From contig NZ_JAAIKO010000006.1 of NCBI RefSeq assembly GCF_016107395.1, positions 306,558-370,557 of the forward strand: a DNA stretch of 64,000 nt. Direction: 5' to 3'. Under the pieces are notes generated by a model. It saw nothing but the letters and a program-made list of their open reading frames with translations, was not told the DNA's origin and searched no databases. The position numbers and the translations under genes are program-made. Shown here in pieces: positions 52,048 through 60,104 of this stretch (positions within the stretch are counted from its first letter, which is position 1; every line of letters begins with the position of its first letter). The stretch comes from Streptomyces fildesensis (GTDB taxonomy: Bacteria; Actinomycetota; Actinomycetes; Streptomycetales; Streptomycetaceae).

Positions 52048-53594
52048 GGGGTGTCACCGTTCGTGGGTGCCGGAGAGTCGGCGGAGGTGTAACCGGAGTA
52101 GGCCAGGGCGAGGATCTGTGAGCTGTCGAAGTCCTTCCGCTGCACTTCGCCGACGACGCGGCCTCGGGAGAACACGAGAATGCGGTCACAGATCCCCATG
52201 AGCTCCGGCAGGTCGGAGGAGACGACCAGGAGCGCTTTGCCGTCGGCCGCGAGGTCGACGAGTTGCTGGTGGATCTCGTAGCGGGCACCGACATCGATGC
52301 CGCGCGTGGGCTCGTCGACCACCAGGACATCGGCGCCGGCCAGCAGCCAGCGGCCCAGGACAACCTTTTGTTGGTTGCCGCCTGACAGCGTCCTGACGGG
52401 ATGGCGCACCCCCGGGGTGCGCACCGCGAGCCGGTCGACCGCCTGGCGGGCCAGCCGGTTCTCCTCGGCGCGCCGCAGGACTCCACCGCGTGAGATCTTC
52501 CCGATGGCGGCCAGGGTGATGTTCGCGGCGAGGGGCATGTCGAGGACCAGACCCTGACTCTTGCGGTCCTCGGTCAGCAGGCTGATGCCATGCCGGACCG
52601 CGTGCTTGGGGGAGGCGATGCGGACCGGCCGGCCCTTGACCAGAACGGTTCCGCCCTGGCGCGGATCCGCGCCGAACAGGGCGCGCACGGTTTCGGTGCG
52701 CCCCGAGCCGACGAGCCCCGCCATGCCCACGACCTCACCGGCATGCAGGGCGAATGAGACCGGCTCGCCGCCGCGTGGGTGCAGCGCGTCGGCCCGTAGC
52801 AGTTCAGGACCCGGCTCGCGTGGCACGTGCGGCGGGTACTCGTGCTCCATGTCGCGGCCGACCATGAGTTGGATGACGTCGGCGGTGCTCGTCCCGGCCA
52901 GTTCCTGGGTGGCCACATGGCGGCCGTTGCGGAAGACCGTCATTCGGTCCCCGAGCTCGAAGACCTCCTCCAAGTGGTGGGAGATGTAGAGGACGGCGGT
53001 GCCGCGCGCGGTGATCGCCCGCAGCAGGGTGAACAGGCGAGAGGTCTCCCGCGGGGTGAGGGTCGCGGTGGGCTCGTCCATCACCAGGACCCGGCAGTCC
53101 TGCCACAGGGTCCTGGCAATCTCCAGCAACTGCATCTGGGCGATGCCTAGCCGCTCCACCTTCGTCTGCGGCCGGACCTCGAGCCCGACCTCGGCGAGCA
53201 GCTCCTCGGCCCTGCGGTGCAGTTCCTTGCGGTTGACCAGCCCGTGGCGACGCGGGAGGTTCTGGAAGAACAGGTTCTCGGCCACGGTCAGGTTGGGCAG
53301 CAGGTTGAGTTCTTGGTGCACGACCTGGACGCCGGCCTGCATGGCCGCCGCCGGGTCGGCGGGCTGGTAGGGCTTCCCGCCCAGCGTCATGCCGCCGGCA
53401 TCCGGCTGCTGGATGCCGGCGAGAATCCGGACCAGGGTCGACTTGCCCGCGCCGTTCTCGCCCAGCAGGGCGTGCACCTCGCCGGGGAGCAGTTCGAGCC
53501 GCACGTCGTCGAGGGCCAGTACGCCGGGGAACTGCTTGCGGATCCCGGTCGCCTCCAGCACAGGGGCCGGGGGGCTCGGGAGTCGTGCGGTCAT
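52044..53594 (-). CDS. rbsA: Ribose ABC transporter ATPase (tandem)
   Basis: 516 residues with two nucleotide-binding domains, as in all RbsA/MglA proteins. The first has GENGAGKST near 45, LGIAQMQLLEIARTL and VMDEPTATL; the second has degenerate Walker A (GLVGSGRTE near 290), signature LSGGNQQKVVLGRWL near 405 and VVDEPTRGIDVG. Couples ATP hydrolysis to ribose import with RbsC and RbsB. Confidence 0.94.
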   Translation of the reverse strand: MTARLPSPPAPVLEATGIRKQFPGVLALDDVRLELLPGEVHALLGENGAGKSTLVRILAGIQQPDAGGMTLGGKPYQPADPAAAMQAGVQVVHQELNLLPNLTVAENLFFQNLPRRHGLVNRKELHRRAEELLAEVGLEVRPQTKVERLGIAQMQLLEIARTLWQDCRVLVMDEPTATLTPRETSRLFTLLRAITARGTAVLYISHHLEEVFELGDRMTVFRNGRHVATQELAGTSTADVIQLMVGRDMEHEYPPHVPREPGPELLRADALHPRGGEPVSFALHAGEVVGMAGLVGSGRTETVRALFGADPRQGGTVLVKGRPVRIASPKHAVRHGISLLTEDRKSQGLVLDMPLAANITLAAIGKISRGGVLRRAEENRLARQAVDRLAVRTPGVRHPVRTLSGGNQQKVVLGRWLLAGADVLVVDEPTRGIDVGARYEIHQQLVDLAADGKALLVVSSDLPELMGICDRILVFSRGRVVGEVQRKDFDSSQILALAYSGYTSADSPAPTNGDTP

Positions 53595-53637
53595 GAGGTT
53601 CTGCCTTCCGGCATGGGGTTCCGCCTTCCGGTCCTGG

Positions 53638-54609
53638 TCAGCCGAGGTCGGACGCGGTGATGACCTTGACGTCGGTCTTCACCCAGCCCTGGACCTTGTC
53701 GCCGGCGATGAGCTTCATGGCCTGGTCGATGCCGTCACCGGCCTGCTTCGCGGCGAACTGGTCGACGGTCGCGACGACGCTGCCGTCCTTGACGTACGGC
53801 CGGATGGCCTCGATGTTGTCGAACGAGGCGACCTTGATCTGGTTCTTCTTGCCCGCTGCGGCCACGGCCTTGACCGCGCCGAGCGCCATCGAGTCGTTCG
53901 AGGCGAGGATCCCCTGAAGGTCCGGGTGTGCGGTCAGCATGTTGCTCACGACGGTGTAGGCCTCGTCGGTCTCCCAGTGCGCGGTCTTGGAGTCGAGCAC
54001 CCGCAGACCGCCGGCGGCGGCCGCGGCGACGAAACCGGCTTTGCGCTGCTGGGCGTTGGCGGCGCCGGGGTTGCCCTCCAGGATGACGACCTTGCCGTCT
54101 TTGCCGAGCGCCTTGGCGAGCACCGCCCCCGACAGCCGTGCGCCCTCGGTGTTGTCGGGTCCGACGAACGGGACGTCGAGACCGGCGGCCTTCAGCGCGG
54201 CGTCGTCGAGCTTGACGTCGATGTTCACGACCTTGATGCCGGCCTTCACGGCGCGCTTGAGCGGGGCGACGAGTGCCTGGGAGTCGGCGGGAGCCAGCAC
54301 GAGGGCGGCGGCCTTGTCGGTGATGCACCGGTTGATCGCGGCGACTTGGCCGTCGATGTCGGTCTCGTTCTGGATGCCGCTGGCGGTGAGGGTCAGGTCG
54401 CCGCGCTGTCTCGCGTGGTCCTGCGCCCCCTTCTCCATGGTCTGGAAGTACTCGTTGCCGAGCGACTTCATTACCAGGCAGACGGTGGGCTTTCCGCCCT
54501 TCGAAGTGCCGTCGCTCGTGGCTCCGTCGCCCTCCTGGCCGCAGCTGGTGAGAGCCGTCGCGAGCAGGAGTGCGGCGGTGGCGGACAGGACAACAGGCTT
54601 GCGGATCAT
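53638..54609 (-). CDS. rbsB: Ribose-binding lipoprotein
   Basis: 323 residues. Lipoprotein signal with lipobox LTSC at about 20-23. Periplasmic-binding-protein family 4 fold: VCLVMKSLGNEYFQTMEKGA, LTLTASGIQNETDIDGQVAAINRCI, ALVLAPADSQAL, and the hinge VDQFAAKQAG. Captures ribose for RbsAC. It lies 43 bp before rbsA and 147 bp after rbsD, a gap that might hold a secondary promoter. Confidence 0.93.
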   Translation of the reverse strand: MIRKPVVLSATAALLLATALTSCGQEGDGATSDGTSKGGKPTVCLVMKSLGNEYFQTMEKGAQDHARQRGDLTLTASGIQNETDIDGQVAAINRCITDKAAALVLAPADSQALVAPLKRAVKAGIKVVNIDVKLDDAALKAAGLDVPFVGPDNTEGARLSGAVLAKALGKDGKVVILEGNPGAANAQQRKAGFVAAAAAGGLRVLDSKTAHWETDEAYTVVSNMLTAHPDLQGILASNDSMALGAVKAVAAAGKKNQIKVASFDNIEAIRPYVKDGSVVATVDQFAAKQAGDGIDQAMKLIAGDKVQGWVKTDVKVITASDLG

Positions 54610-54756
54610 CGTGGACTGCCTTCCATTGGAGGTGCGCTGAGGGTGTGCCGAGGGTGCGGCGGGGTGGCCCGCCGCAGGATCTGCGGGAACGGAACAGGGT
54701 CAGGGCCTGTTGTCGCCCTCTGACGTCGCGCTTTGGCGTCGAGTCGGGCGTCGGGG

Positions 54757-55146
54757 TCAGAACGGGACGCCGGCGCGGAGTACCGCGTTGGCGTAGGGGG
54801 TGGCCTCGCCTGTCCTGACGACCACGCGGGCACCGAGGGTGAGTTCCTTCAGCCGGTCGTGCGGTACCCGGTCGACGCTGATGCCGGCGAACTGGCGGTC
54901 GAGACCATCCAGGAGGGCTGGGTCCCGAGCCTCTTGGGCGACGCTGGCGTGCTCGACCACAAGCTCATGGAGCACAGCGGCCAGCACCGGGAGGAACGGC
55001 GGATCGCCGCGCTGCCACACCAGGTCCACGGTCTCGGTTCCCGGCCGGACGGGAAGTCCGGGGTCGGCGACCACGAGGAGGTCGCCGTGGCCGAGCGAGG
55101 TGATCAGATGCAACAGCCGGGGGTGCCACAGCCCGTCAGGACGCAT
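54757..55146 (-). CDS. rbsD: D-ribose pyranase
   Basis: 129 residues. RbsD motifs: LLHLITSLGHGDLLVVADPGLPVRP near 12 (His20-type catalytic residue and Asp), KELTLGARVVVRTGEATPYANAVLRAGV at the end (tyrosine and asparagine of the pocket). Converts beta-pyranose to furanose ribose so that RbsK can use it. Start ATG 55146 overlaps the rbsK end by 11 bp. Confidence 0.93.
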   Translation of the reverse strand: MRPDGLWHPRLLHLITSLGHGDLLVVADPGLPVRPGTETVDLVWQRGDPPFLPVLAAVLHELVVEHASVAQEARDPALLDGLDRQFAGISVDRVPHDRLKELTLGARVVVRTGEATPYANAVLRAGVPF

Positions 55147-56140
55147 GGCGCGCCTCCGTATCTGTACCCGCACCGATACCGGTATCTGGATCGGCGTCCA
55201 CCACCAGCGCGTCGACCTCGGCCCGGGAAGGGAGCGACTGCTGGGCGCCGTGCCGGGTGGCCGCCAGGGAGCCCGCTGCGCAGGCCAGACGCACGGCCCC
55301 GGGCAGCGGGCGGCCGAGGCCCAGTGCGATGGCGAGTTGCGCGCAGAAGGCGTCGCCCGCGCCGACGGTGTCGACCGCGTCGACCTTGAAGCCCGGTTCC
55401 GTGTGGAGACCTGCCGCGTCGGCGGCGACCGCGCCGGCCGCGCCGAGGGTGATCACGACGGTTGCGGGCCCCAGCAGCCGGAGCTTCTGCGCGCGTGCCG
55501 TCCACTCCTCGTCCGGGACCGTTCCGGCAGCGGCGCAGGGGGGGCCGAGCAGGCCGACTGCCTCCGTCTCGTTGACGACAAGGACATCGGTCTCCCGCAG
55601 CAGGTGGGAGAGCAGCGGGCTGGGCTCGGGCAGCGGAGCGGCGTTGAGTACGGTCAGCGCTCCGGCGGTGCGAGCCGCGCGGGCCGCGGCCAATACGGAG
55701 GGCAACGGCACTTCGAGCTGGAGCAGCACGGTGTCAGAGCGTTGGGCGGCCTTGCCGCCGGTGAGCGTGCACAAGGTGGCCTCGTCGAGGCGCCGGTTGG
55801 CGCCGGGGGACAGGGTGACGGTGTTCTCCCCGTCGTGCTGGACCACAATCAGTGCCAGCCCGGAGGACGTGTCCGGGACCGAGGCCACCGCCCGGTCGTC
55901 GATGCCCTCGGCAACCAGGGCGGCCCGGAGCTCCGAACCGTGGGCGTCGTCGCCCAGCAGTCCGACCATCAGGACCGCCGCGCCGAGCCGGGCCGCGGCC
56001 ACCGCCTGGTTGCCGCCCTTGCCGCCGGGGCCGCGCACCACATCGGCGCCGGAGACCGTCTCCCCCGGCCGGGGGAGACGGGGGACGGTGACCGACAGGT
56101 CCATGTTGAGGCTGCCGACTACGATCAGTCGTTCATTCAT
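55136..56140 (-). CDS. rbsK: Ribokinase
   Basis: 334 residues. PfkB fold: VVGSLNMDLSVTVPRLPRPGET opening, GPGGKGGNQAVAAARLG near 39 (substrate Gly-Gly), NAAPLPEPSPLL, VVNETEA, and the catalytic AVDTVGAGDAFCAQLA near 262 with Asp base. Phosphorylates ribose to ribose-5-phosphate. The 40-residue tail beyond the kinase fold ends in a GIGAGTDTEA low-complexity stretch. ATGA overlap with rbsR. Confidence 0.93.
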   Translation of the reverse strand: MNERLIVVGSLNMDLSVTVPRLPRPGETVSGADVVRGPGGKGGNQAVAAARLGAAVLMVGLLGDDAHGSELRAALVAEGIDDRAVASVPDTSSGLALIVVQHDGENTVTLSPGANRRLDEATLCTLTGGKAAQRSDTVLLQLEVPLPSVLAAARAARTAGALTVLNAAPLPEPSPLLSHLLRETDVLVVNETEAVGLLGPPCAAAGTVPDEEWTARAQKLRLLGPATVVITLGAAGAVAADAAGLHTEPGFKVDAVDTVGAGDAFCAQLAIALGLGRPLPGAVRLACAAGSLAATRHGAQQSLPSRAEVDALVVDADPDTGIGAGTDTEARHAS

Positions 56141-57228
56141 CGCTGTGCTCCGCCGCTTTCATCGCTGTGTTCTCCGCCTGCCGGATCGGGGCAACCGCAG
56201 GAGCCGCGGGCCAGCAGGGTCACGGGCAGGACATCCCGGCTGAGCGCCAGGTCCGGGTCCTTCATCCGGTCGAGCAGCCGCTGGACGGCGGTGCGTCCGA
56301 GGGCTTCGAAGGGCTGACGCATGGTGGACAGCGCCGGGCAGGTGTAGGCGCCGGCTGCTATCCCGTCGAACGAGACCACGGCCACGTCATCGGGGACCGA
56401 CAGCCCCAGTTCGGTCGCGGCCCGTAGCACTCCGGCGGCCTGTTCGTCGGAGGTGACGAACAGGGCGTCGACGGAACGGTCGCGTGAGAGCAGAGCGCGA
56501 CCCGACCGGTAGCCGTCCAGCCGACCGAAGGAACCGTGCAGCAGTGGCGCGGCGTCCGGGCAGGCCTCCCAGCCGGTGCGGCCGCCGGAACCGGACCCGG
56601 CCTTGAGCCCGGCCTGCTCCAGGGCGCTGCGCCAGCCCGCCACACGGTCGACGGTGGGATGGATGCCGAGCGGCCCGGCGATGCAGCCGACCCGGCGCCG
56701 CCCGTGGGCCAGCAGGTGGTCGGTCGCCTCCTGGGCGCCGCGCACGTTGTCGACCAGTACGTACGAGGTCTCCACACCGTCGAGTTCACGGTCGAAGACC
56801 AGACTGGGCACTCCGGAACGGGCCAACTCGGCCCGCCAGGGCTGGTCACCGTGCGAGGGGATGAGGACGAGCCCGTCCACCTGCCGGTCGACGAAGGTCC
56901 TGATGTACCCCGCCTCGCGCTGTGGATCGTCCACGCTGTTGCCGACCAGGAGCGTGTATCCGGCTGCCCAGGCGTGGTCCTCCAGAGCGCGGGCCAGCTC
57001 CGCGAAGAAGGGGTTCGCGGCGTCGGGAACGACCAGACCGAGCGTCATGGTGTGGCTCATGCGCAGCGACCTGGCTACGGCGTTCGGCCGGTATCCGAGC
57101 TGCTGCACCGCCGCCAGTACCCGTTCCCTGGTCGCCGGAGCGACCGAGCGGGGCCCGTTGTTGAGTACGTAGCTGACGACCGAGGGGGAGGTGCCCGCGA
57201 GTTGGGCCACGTCCTGCCGTGTTGCCAT
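56137..57228 (-). CDS. rbsR: LacI-family ribose operon repressor
   Basis: 363 residues. Helix-turn-helix at 2-55 (RQDVAQLAGTSPSVVSYVLNN, RSLRMSHTMTLGLVVPD linker) and a sugar-binding core homologous to RbsB (NPFFAELARALEDHA, LVGNSVDDPQREAGYIRTF, DALFVTSDEQAAGVLRA, VSFDGIAAGAYTCPALSTM). First gene of the rbs operon, so it represses itself along with rbsKDBAC. Candidate operators lie at 57271-57303 and inside the promoters at 57315 and 58615. Confidence 0.92.
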   Translation of the reverse strand: MATRQDVAQLAGTSPSVVSYVLNNGPRSVAPATRERVLAAVQQLGYRPNAVARSLRMSHTMTLGLVVPDAANPFFAELARALEDHAWAAGYTLLVGNSVDDPQREAGYIRTFVDRQVDGLVLIPSHGDQPWRAELARSGVPSLVFDRELDGVETSYVLVDNVRGAQEATDHLLAHGRRRVGCIAGPLGIHPTVDRVAGWRSALEQAGLKAGSGSGGRTGWEACPDAAPLLHGSFGRLDGYRSGRALLSRDRSVDALFVTSDEQAAGVLRAATELGLSVPDDVAVVSFDGIAAGAYTCPALSTMRQPFEALGRTAVQRLLDRMKDPDLALSRDVLPVTLLARGSCGCPDPAGGEHSDESGGAQR

Positions 57229-57270
57229 GGTGCGGCTCCTGGAACGGTCATGGAATGGGAGGGTCCGGAT

Positions 57271-57303
57271 GCCGCAACACGAATTGGCAACTCGTGTTGC
57301 GGC
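57271..57303. promoter_or_regulatory. 12-bp perfect inverted repeat before rbsR
   Basis: GCCGCAACACGA and its exact reverse complement are separated by ATTGGCAAC. The site lies just downstream of the predicted rbsR transcription start. It also contains the nested dyad GCAACTCGTGTTGC. Probable RbsR operator; as RNA it would form a hairpin in the leader. Confidence 0.7.
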
Positions 57304-57314
57304 GGGGTTACGAG

Positions 57315-57343
57315 ATTATGAGAAGCAACGCACGCAACCGCAA
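57315..57343 (-). promoter_or_regulatory. rbsR operon promoter with GTTGC repeats
   Basis: On the minus strand TTGCGG (57343-57338) and CATAAT (57320-57315) are separated by exactly 17 bp; the spacer holds two GTTGC repeats. The element matches the nucleoside hydrolase promoter at 58615-58643 almost base for base. Confidence 0.7.
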
Positions 57344-57407
57344 GAGGCCGGACGCACCGGATCGCACCGAATCACCTTGGATGACGGCAGATCGCTCCGG
57401 ACGGCCG

Positions 57408-58565
57408 TCAGGGCCGTCGCAGCAGACCGATGTAGAGGTCCCAGAATCGCTGCATGTCCAGGTCCAGGATGAGCGTCGCCCGCTGGGTGCCCACCGGGTT
57501 CGCGGGCGCGGAGAACTCGTCCAGCCCGTACCCCAGCGCCCGCCCGTAGTCCGGACCGAAGGACGCATCCACATCGACATAGCGACTCTGCGATGTCTTG
57601 ACGACCTGGGGGTCGAGGAAGACCGCGGCCGTCAGCGCGTCCCACAGGAAGGTGCTGCGCCGCGGGTCTGCCGCGAACATCGGCCCCTGAAGGTCCTTGA
57701 ACATCGTCTTGACGGGAGTCGGCGCTCCCGCGGTGATCGCGTCATACTGGGCCTTGGTGTAGCGCACCTTCACGCAGACGTCATCGGGCACGATCGTCTG
57801 CTTCGGGAAGGGTGTCCGCAGTGCGATGCGCGCCGACTCGGGGTCGAACCACCAGTTGAACTCGGCCGCGGGCGTGATGTTTCCCGGCTTGTCGAAAGCT
57901 CCGCCCATGTAGATGACTTCCTTGACGAGCGGCACGATCTCCGGGTGCGTGCGTACCGCCAGCGCGAGATTGGTCGCCGGGCCCACCTCCAAGAACGTGA
58001 CCTGGCGCGGATAGCGCTTCACCTGGTTCACGATGAAGTCCGCGGCGGCCGAGGTGCTGGGGTGCGTGCTGGGATAGCCGCCGTAGGGCGGGCGGGGGAG
58101 CCGGTCGTACGCGGGAGGACGGGGGCTGTCGAACGCCCCGGCCCAAGGGGCCTTGCCGTACAGGGCGTTCTCGGCGGCCAGCCGCACCTTGCGGCCGGGC
58201 ATGAGCGGCTCGCCCGCGCCTGCGACGACCGGGACATCGCGGCGTCCGATCAGTTCGAGCTGGCGCAGCGCGTCCGCTGTGCCTTCCTCGACCCAGGTGT
58301 TGCCGCTGACCACCGTCACGCCCAGCAGGTCCACCGAGGGATGCTTGGCGAGCATGAACATGGTGACCGCGTCATCGTTCAGCTCACCCATGTCGGCGTC
58401 CAGGATCACCTTGCGCCGGTCGGCAGGGTGTCGCTCGTCCGCTTGCTCGGCCGCTCGCGCGGTGATCACCGGCCCCGGCGTGGGTGACAGGGTCTGGCCC
58501 GAAGCCGAGACGGTGGGCACGAGCAGGACGAGGACGAGCAGTGGACCGAGTGTTCTCTTGCGCAT
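57408..58565 (-). CDS. Secreted inosine-uridine nucleoside hydrolase
   Basis: 385 residues. Signal peptide 1-25; the calcium-binding motif of the family appears as LDADMGELNDDAV near 52 (usually DTDPGxDDA, here with two extra residues), and TFLEVGPATNLALAV near 195, VIYMGGAFDKPGNITPAAEFNWWFDPESA near 218 as in IunH/PpnN-type enzymes. It cleaves nucleosides outside the cell to base and ribose. It precedes the ribose uptake operon and shares its promoter sequence, giving a logical release-and-import pathway. GAGGAGG precedes the ATG. Confidence 0.87.
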   Translation of the reverse strand: MRKRTLGPLLVLVLLVPTVSASGQTLSPTPGPVITARAAEQADERHPADRRKVILDADMGELNDDAVTMFMLAKHPSVDLLGVTVVSGNTWVEEGTADALRQLELIGRRDVPVVAGAGEPLMPGRKVRLAAENALYGKAPWAGAFDSPRPPAYDRLPRPPYGGYPSTHPSTSAAADFIVNQVKRYPRQVTFLEVGPATNLALAVRTHPEIVPLVKEVIYMGGAFDKPGNITPAAEFNWWFDPESARIALRTPFPKQTIVPDDVCVKVRYTKAQYDAITAGAPTPVKTMFKDLQGPMFAADPRRSTFLWDALTAAVFLDPQVVKTSQSRYVDVDASFGPDYGRALGYGLDEFSAPANPVGTQRATLILDLDMQRFWDLYIGLLRRP

Positions 58566-58614
58566 GGAGCCTCCTCGATATGCGGTGCGCACCGACGGCG
58601 CGACCGGCCGCGTG

Positions 58615-58643
58615 ATTATGGGAAGCAACCCCGGCAACGGCAA
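58615..58643 (-). promoter_or_regulatory. Nucleoside hydrolase promoter, twin of the rbsR promoter
   Basis: Minus strand TTGCCG (58643-58638), 17-bp spacer with two GTTGC repeats, CATAAT (58620-58615). The spacer and flanks differ from the rbsR promoter at only a few positions. Confidence 0.7.
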
Positions 58644-58696
58644 GGCGCACCGCACTTCCCCCTGACGTTCGCGGCCGAAGCCGGAGGCGCGGCAGA

Positions 58697-58880
58697 GTGG
58701 CCGTCAGAGGAAAGTGCCTGGGAACAGTAGCGGTCACCGGTGCTGCCGGGCGGAGAGGATCCGCGGTGCGCGCCGCTCTGCAGGACGACGTGTCACGTCT
58801 CGCGCTCATCGATCGGGTCGACCTCAACGCGCAGGCGCTGACCGCCCTGCGCCCGGCCGGGGCGACAGGTGCGGACGCCC
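58697..58880 (+). pseudogene. Remnant of an NAD-dependent epimerase/dehydrogenase N-terminus
   Basis: The frame encodes VAVTGAAGRRGSAVRAAL followed by LALIDRVDLNAQ, the first Rossmann strand, TGxxGxxG loop and second strand of SDR-type epimerases; homology then stops and no catalytic part follows. It lies between the nucleoside hydrolase promoter and the mercury-type operon, so it is probably a leftover from a rearrangement. Confidence 0.5.
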
Positions 58881-58936
58881 AGCCTGCTGGCCCCCGGGAA
58901 CGCACGGCGCTGACCGGGCCGTCCCCGCCCCCACAC

Positions 58937-58967
58937 TTGCAACCGGTACCGAGGTACAGGTTTACCG
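58937..58967 (+). promoter_or_regulatory. MerR-type promoter with 19-bp spacer and 22-bp dyad
   Basis: TTGCAA (58937-58942) and TTACCG (58962-58967) are 19 bp apart, the over-long spacing that MerR activators correct by twisting DNA. AACCGGTACC (58941-58950) and GGTACAGGTT (58953-58962) form a dyad with 9 of 10 positions symmetric, filling the spacer. Confidence 0.82.
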
Positions 58968-59013
58968 TCGGAGGTGTCCCCGCTCTGGGGACGTGACGAC
59001 GGGAGTGAGTGCG

Positions 59014-59346
59014 ATGAGCGATCTGGCTTGGGTGCCGCAGTCCTGCACGCTGCCCACCGAAGAGCGACCCCTGCGGGTCGCGGAGTGGGACGCGCTGTTC
59101 TCCGAGCGGCTGACCTCCTCTTCGAGGCCCGAGCCGCTGCGACTGCGCCTTGACCTGGCTAACGGGCCGGGCATTGAGGAGCGGGACCGGGATCTGGTGG
59201 CGCGCGAGAGCGGCTGCTGCTCGTTCTTCACCTTCACCACCACCCCCGGTGAGGACCTGATCGGCCTGCACATCGCCGTGGACCCGGCGCACGAGACGGT
59301 CCTGGACGCCCTTTCCGCGCGGACGGCCGACCGGGTGCAGGAGTGA
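59014..59346 (+). CDS. Small protein of mercury-type operon, SGCCSFF motif
   Basis: 110 residues, soluble. The central motif RESGCCSFFTF near 67-77 with adjacent cysteines suggests metal or thiol chemistry; the rest is a small alpha/beta domain (EERPLRVAEWDALFSERL, LRLRLDLANGPGIEERD). Similar proteins accompany MerR regulators in actinobacteria, but no activity is established as far as I know. First gene after the MerR-type promoter; its stop overlaps the regulator start (GTGA). Confidence 0.75.
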   Translation: MSDLAWVPQSCTLPTEERPLRVAEWDALFSERLTSSSRPEPLRLRLDLANGPGIEERDRDLVARESGCCSFFTFTTTPGEDLIGLHIAVDPAHETVLDALSARTADRVQE

Positions 59347-59789
59347 GCGCGGGCCTGCGCAGTGGCCAGGTCGCCGAGGCGGCCGGGGTGAACATCCAGA
59401 CCCTGCGCTACTACGAGCGGCGCGGCCTGCTGGCCGAGCCGAACCGCAGCAACGGCGGCCACCGCCTTTACAACGAGGACGCGGTGACCGCACTGCGGGT
59501 GATCAAGGCCGCCCAGCGCCTCGGGTTCACGCTGGAGGAGGTCGCCGAACTCCTGGAGGCCGGCCGCCACCGGCACGGCCGCCCCGTGGCAGGACTCCAG
59601 GAGCGCGCCGCGGCCAAGCTCGCCGAGGTCGACGCGAAGATCGCCGACCTGACCACCATCCGCACCGCCCTGACCGCGGCCGTCGAGGCGGGCTGCAACG
59701 ACCTGACTGTCTGCGCCGCAAGTGCCTGCTGCCCCATCCCTTTCACCCACCTCGCCGAGGAGAACCGCCATGCCGGACCATGCTGCTGA
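59343..59789 (+). CDS. merR: MerR-family heavy-metal (probably mercury) regulator
   Basis: 148 residues from GTG 59343. Winged helix at 6-75 (LRSGQVAEAAGVNIQTLRYYERRGLL), dimerisation helix, then a metal loop with Cys118, Cys124, Cys129 and Cys130 (GCNDLTVCAASACC) and a terminal Cys147-Cys148. MerR proteins bind Hg(II) with three Cys in this area. It activates the promoter at 58937, so it controls itself. Arsenic, lead or other soft metals are less likely alternatives. Confidence 0.85.
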   Translation: MSAGLRSGQVAEAAGVNIQTLRYYERRGLLAEPNRSNGGHRLYNEDAVTALRVIKAAQRLGFTLEEVAELLEAGRHRHGRPVAGLQERAAAKLAEVDAKIADLTTIRTALTAAVEAGCNDLTVCAASACCPIPFTHLAEENRHAGPCC

Positions 59790-60090
59790 CCCCCGCCCCC
59801 ACAAGACGCCGAAGGCCCTGGGCGGATTGGCCGCGCTGGCCTGCGTGGCGTGCTGCGCACTGCCCGTCCTGATCACGGCGGGCGTCGTCGGGGCCGGCGC
59901 GGGGCCGGTGGTGGGCTGGCTGCCCGCCCTCGCCATCGTGCTGGCGGTGCTCGCCGCCGGCACCTGGTGGCTCGGCCAGCGCCATGGTTCCTGCTCCTGC
60001 GCGCCCAAGACCGCTGGCGAGGGCGAGGGCGGGTGCGGCTGCCAGGCGTCCGGCGAACCGCTTAAGATCAGCGGCGCGGGCCGCCAGTAG
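59770..60090 (+). CDS. MerF/MerT-like mercuric transport membrane protein
   Basis: 106 residues. First membrane helix contains LACVACCALPVLITAG (Cys25, Cys28, Cys29), the vicinal-cysteine signature of Mer transporters that accept Hg(II); a second helix spans about 47-66; the cytoplasmic tail has CSCAPK and GCGCQ, two more thiol pairs for passing the metal on. GAGGAG precedes ATG 59770, which lies inside the merR end. No merA reductase follows; IS debris begins right after, so the operon may have lost downstream genes. Confidence 0.78.
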   Translation: MPDHAADPRPHKTPKALGGLAALACVACCALPVLITAGVVGAGAGPVVGWLPALAIVLAVLAAGTWWLGQRHGSCSCAPKTAGEGEGGCGCQASGEPLKISGAGRQ

Positions 60091-60104
60091 GGTCAGCCAT
60101 CTGG

